Shown here in pieces: positions 63,477 to 64,000 of a stretch of DNA of 64,000 nt. The stretch is from the NCBI GenBank assembly GCA_022509185.1, contig JAFLTS010000006.1, positions 1 to 64,000 on the forward strand, written 5' to 3'. Position 1 is the stretch's first letter. Every line of letters begins with the position of its first letter. The stretch comes from Muribaculaceae bacterium. GTDB taxonomy: Bacteria; Bacteroidota; Bacteroidia; Bacteroidales; Muribaculaceae. Both the position numbers and the translations under genes were made by a program. The notes beneath the pieces were generated by a model. That model saw nothing but the letters and a program-made list of their open reading frames with translations, had not been told where the DNA came from and made no database searches.

Positions 63477-64000
63477 TTACTTGATAAACTCTTCAAATTC
63501 TTCAATGTCATTTGAACTAAAGGAGAGAGAGGAAGGAGGGGGAAGTAGAAATAATGAATACACCATTTTAACTCTTGCCAATGATTCACGAACATAATTC
63601 TTGACCTTATAGAACCTACTTGGTGGTATATCTGCATCAAATGCTATTGCAGGTAATCCAAGCCTGTCAGCCATAGCCAATGCCCTTTGGTTGTGATAGC
63701 CTTGTGATATGATAGTTATAGTGTCAGAATAACAATAAAAATTCTTCTGTTTAGCAAGAGATCTGATGGTGGTTGTACCCTCATAATCCATGAAAATATC
63801 TTCCGAGTTTACTCCTTTGGCAATCAATGAATCTCTCATAGCCTTAGGTTCATCACAGCCAAATCTCTCTGTGGCAGTATAATCTCCCCCACTTACAATA
63901 AGTTTCTTCACCTTACCAGCTTTATACAGTTCAGAAGCAGCCTTAATCCTGTTGTCAAAAGAGCCATTGTGAATACCTCTTGGAGTGATGGGGGAAGTTC
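63477..64000 (-). CDS. SanA/ElyC/YdcF (DUF218) family protein, 5' end outside the window
   Basis: The reading frame continues past the right edge: codons before the internal GTG at 63911 read PRGIHNGSFDNRIKAASELYKAGK, the usual DUF218 lead-in. Further motifs are LIVSGGDY, EPKAMRDSLIAKGV, DYEGTTTIRSL and SQGYHNQRALAMA. The family includes vancomycin-resistance SanA and envelope-biogenesis ElyC. The C-terminal YVRESLARVKMVYSLF is typical of SanA-like members. At least 174 residues are visible; the N-terminal membrane helix expected in the family would lie outside. Confidence 0.88.
   Translation of the reverse strand, partial: TSPITPRGIHNGSFDNRIKAASELYKAGKVKKLIVSGGDYTATERFGCDEPKAMRDSLIAKGVNSEDIFMDYEGTTTIRSLAKQKNFYCYSDTITIISQGYHNQRALAMADRLGLPAIAFDADIPPSRFYKVKNYVRESLARVKMVYSLFLLPPPSSLSFSSNDIEEFEEFIK

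Noticed and set aside
1-64000. CRISPR array, rRNA operon or complete insertion sequence
   Set aside because: No regularly spaced repeats, rRNA-like sequence or transposase with inverted repeats were seen.
58440-64000. One unified new defence system
   Set aside because: TIR-Sel1, AbiV and HEPN/MNT genes cluster here, but spacing, terminators and the tRNA scar separate them, so they are described as separate candidate modules.

Overview
The window comes from a Bacteroidales genome, probably of a Muribaculaceae-like gut lineage. The evidence is a fused SecDF, a long Bacteroidetes-type YidC, GSCFA, GH3-type and DUF5715 proteins, a fimbrillin-like lipoprotein, and many promoters of the Bacteroidetes form (TTTG, about 20 nt, then TAnnTTTG). 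The family-level placement is inference. Most of the window is ordinary chromosome; the last 4.6 kb is AT-rich accessory DNA.

Layout. 0-8 kb: a membrane-anchored coiled-coil protein, sigma-54 (rpoN), a TPR membrane protein, a GSCFA protein, and a MATE transporter coupled to a GH3-type acyl-adenylating enzyme. 8-13.5 kb: aquaporin, O6-methylguanine-DNA methyltransferase, a fimbrillin-like lipoprotein, a four-gene FKBP/lipoprotein operon and a secreted TonB C-terminal domain protein. 13.5-20.4 kb: a DUF5715 lipoprotein, a large AsmA-like protein, and a leftward group of a degenerate phosphoglycerate-mutase-like protein, a HAD phosphatase and aroB. 20.4-25 kb: a polysaccharide export operon (SLBB exporter, Wzz-like protein, M23 peptidase) behind a structured 245-nt leader. 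25-36.5 kb: an OmpA lipoprotein with a His-rich HTH regulator; folA with a glycosyltransferase; WYL regulator, sugar nucleotidyltransferase, obg and acyltransferase in one overlapping run; then yidC, an Fe-S membrane protein and thyA. 36.5-51 kb: DUF488 and SPFH proteins, a GH16 glucanase, a three-gene heavy-metal-type RND efflux operon divergent from a carbonic anhydrase, an Ig-like lipoprotein, secDF and yqhA. 52-58.4 kb: surface-glycan genes (a truncated remnant, a hexapeptide acetyltransferase, an acyltransferase-3, a GT14) with a SpoIID protein and a GH51 arabinofuranosidase broken by one frameshift.

58.4-64 kb: a TIR-Sel1 protein, a small zinc-ribbon protein, an AbiV-type protein, a resolvase-like HTH remnant, two tiny overlapping ORFs, a lipoprotein, a tRNA-Phe 3' fragment that looks like an integration scar, a HEPN/MNT toxin-antitoxin pair and a DUF218 protein running off the right edge. 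This part resembles a tRNA-anchored island carrying defence-type genes.

The points most worth a second look are: alternative hairpins in the leader of the polysaccharide export operon; a two-copy intergenic repeat of about 165 bp; a phosphoglycerate-mutase homologue lacking most metal ligands; the tRNA-Phe scar with a 13-nt repeat about 2.9 kb away; the TIR-Sel1 protein; and the coupled tiny ORFs beside AbiV. No CRISPR array, rRNA gene, complete tRNA or complete insertion sequence was found.
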